This document shows positions 12,691 through 13,861 of a DNA stretch of 13,861 bases, piece after piece; position 1 is the stretch's first letter; every line of letters begins with the position of its first letter. The translations under genes and the position numbers were made by a program. The notes below the pieces were generated by a model. It saw only the letters and a program-made list of their open reading frames with translations, did no database searches and was not told the DNA's origin. The stretch is from an uncultured Bacilli bacterium. Its GTDB lineage: Bacteria > Bacillota_I > Bacilli_A > RF39 > UBA660. The DNA lies in the NCBI GenBank assembly GCA_944327425.1, contig CALVHJ010000030.1:1-13861 (forward strand). Direction: 5' to 3'.

Positions 12691-13764
12691 AGTTAATTCT
12701 TTTTTTACTTGGGTTATCATTTCTTCATAATTATCATGACATGTTCCAATTAAACATTCTAATTTATTGTTATTTAAGTTATAAGAAAATTTTGTGGTGT
12801 ATTCGCCATTAATTTTATTAAATATGCTAGCTTCAATTATCTTATAATTTAAATTATATTCTATATATTTCAATTCATTATTATGATCACTAGTTATAGT
12901 CAAAGTATGAGTATAAGGAATATAGCTATATTCTGTGTTTTCATCTTTTTTAGTATATATATCTTCTTCTAATACATAATTATTTGTTTCTAATTTTTTG
13001 GTGTTAATATATATTTCCTTATTATTTTTGTTTTCTTTCTCAGGATTTTTATTTTTTAAATAGAAAATTTTATCGCTTTTAATAATAGGTTCAAAGTCTA
13101 ATTTATATGTACTAATGACAATATCTGTGCCATTATTATATATTATATCTATATACATATTTTCTATTTCTTTATTTATATCATTAAAATATTCATTATA
13201 CCCATAATTTTCAGTTAAAACTATATTATCATCATAAGTAGTTTCAATTATTATTTTTTCAGTATTATCTATTATAGTATATATTTTAATTTGGCAATCA
13301 TAAATATTTATGCCTTCTAAATGGGGAGTGATGTTGCCTAATTGAAAATAGTTTTCAATTTTTGATGCTATGAATATGCCGTTAGAAGTAGAAAAATCTT
13401 CTGTATCTAAAGATATGGTATAAACTGTAAATTTATTAATGCTAGATAATGTGAAAATAAAAGCAAAAGAAATAAATATAATTATTAGTAGTAAAATTAT
13501 TATTTTTAATACTTTGCTATGTTTTTTTTGAGTCTCTGTTGTTTCGTCGTTATTATATTTCATTAGTTGTAACATAGTTTTTGAATCAATATCTAAATAT
13601 TTGCATAATTCTTCAATTATACTAATATCAGGTAAAAATTTATCATTTTCCCATCCGCTTATACTTTGACGAGACACATGTAAATGTTTAGCTACCTCTT
13701 CTTGTTTTAGATTCTTTCTTTTTCTTGCATTATAAATTACTCCACCTATTGTTTCTTTTTTCAT
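12676..13764 (-). CDS. Membrane-anchored XRE-family transcriptional regulator with extracytoplasmic sensor domain
   Basis: One-component regulator. Residues about 8-62 are an HTH_3/XRE DNA-binding domain (IYNARKRKNLKQEEVAKHL, recognition helix SRQSISGWEN at 31-40). Residues about 86-108 are a single membrane helix. The remaining 250 or so residues are polar, rich in Asn/Tyr/Ile and, by the positive-inside rule (KKHSK before the helix), probably outside the membrane. That part has no recognised enzyme motif and may sense a peptide or envelope signal. The ATG at 13764 follows AAGGTG at good spacing and an extended -10 promoter. A terminator separates it from the 349-aa gene. Position makes it the likely controller of the two 69-bp repeat promoters; this is not demonstrated. 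Confidence 0.88.
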   Translation of the reverse strand: MKKETIGGVIYNARKRKNLKQEEVAKHLHVSRQSISGWENDKFLPDISIIEELCKYLDIDSKTMLQLMKYNNDETTETQKKHSKVLKIIILLLIIIFISFAFIFTLSSINKFTVYTISLDTEDFSTSNGIFIASKIENYFQLGNITPHLEGINIYDCQIKIYTIIDNTEKIIIETTYDDNIVLTENYGYNEYFNDINKEIENMYIDIIYNNGTDIVISTYKLDFEPIIKSDKIFYLKNKNPEKENKNNKEIYINTKKLETNNYVLEEDIYTKKDENTEYSYIPYTHTLTITSDHNNELKYIEYNLNYKIIEASIFNKINGEYTTKFSYNLNNNKLECLIGTCHDNYEEMITQVKKELTKMMN

Positions 13765-13784
13765 ATAAACACCTTTTTTCTCTT

Positions 13785-13814
13785 ATTATAGCATACGGCA
13801 GACGTTGTCCGCAA
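13785..13814 (-). promoter_or_regulatory. Extended -10 promoter of the XRE regulator with internal palindrome
   Basis: The minus strand shows TGCTATAAT (13793-13785), an extended -10, with a weak TTGCGG (13814-13809) 18 bp upstream. An imperfect palindrome, GCAGACGTTGTCCGC (13798-13812), lies mostly in the spacer and stands out as G+C-rich in this AT-rich DNA. A bound protein there would block RNA polymerase, so autoregulation is plausible. Confidence 0.6.
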
Positions 13815-13840
13815 CCTAACAATTAAATTTCTAAAATAAA

Positions 13841-13857
13841 AAGCAAACCTCCTCTTG
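13841..13857 (-). terminator. Possible 3' half of a terminator of a gene beyond the right edge
   Basis: On the minus strand, CAAGAGGAGGTTTGC is followed by a T-rich run (TTTTTATTTT). This looks like the second arm and U-tract of a hairpin whose first arm would be outside the window. It cannot be confirmed from this sequence. Confidence 0.3.
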
Positions 13858-13861
13858 AAAT

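Overview
The window reads as a chromosome segment from a very AT-rich, low-GC Gram-positive-type bacterium (Bacillota, Bacilli/Erysipelotrichia-like). The signs are strong AGGAGG-type ribosome sites, TTGnnn/TATAAT promoters, TGA used as a stop (tryptophan is TGG), and lysine/asparagine/isoleucine-rich proteins. The lineage is inferred from composition and gene types only. Every gene I can support lies on the minus strand, so transcription runs from high to low coordinates.

Right part (about 13.86 to 9.84 kb): a membrane-anchored XRE-family regulator with a large extracytoplasmic domain (12676-13764), then three secreted proteins of unknown function (349, 223 and 133 aa) and a small double-TM protein with a lysine tail. 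The 349- and 223-aa proteins are diverged paralogues. They are each preceded by the same 69-bp sequence, identical at every base, which contains a promoter and an operator-like palindrome ending exactly at the -35 box. This looks like a small regulon.

Middle (9.77 to 3.95 kb): a seven-gene operon with two tandem MacB/LolD-type ABC cassettes. Each has an ATPase, a permease of about 400 aa with a large ectodomain, and a half-size FtsX-like permease. The second cassette also carries a small membrane-anchored protein. The first half-permease lacks the last membrane helix. A hairpin terminator separates this operon from the secreted-protein genes. I infer that regulator, secreted proteins and transporters form one export or envelope-stress module; substrate and direction are not shown by the sequence.

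Left part (3.9 to 0 kb): a type IV pilus/T2SS-type inner-membrane platform protein (PilC/GspF) with an unusual N-terminal extension, a prepilin peptidase without the usual N-terminal cysteine motif, an amidoligase-family enzyme with its own promoter inside the peptidase gene, and the first 210 codons of trigger factor (tig), which runs off the left edge.

No rRNA, tRNA, CRISPR array, transposase or integrase was seen. No gene-free stretch exceeds 300 bases; the largest gaps (10246-10389, 11062-11238, 12502-12675) hold regulatory DNA and are annotated.
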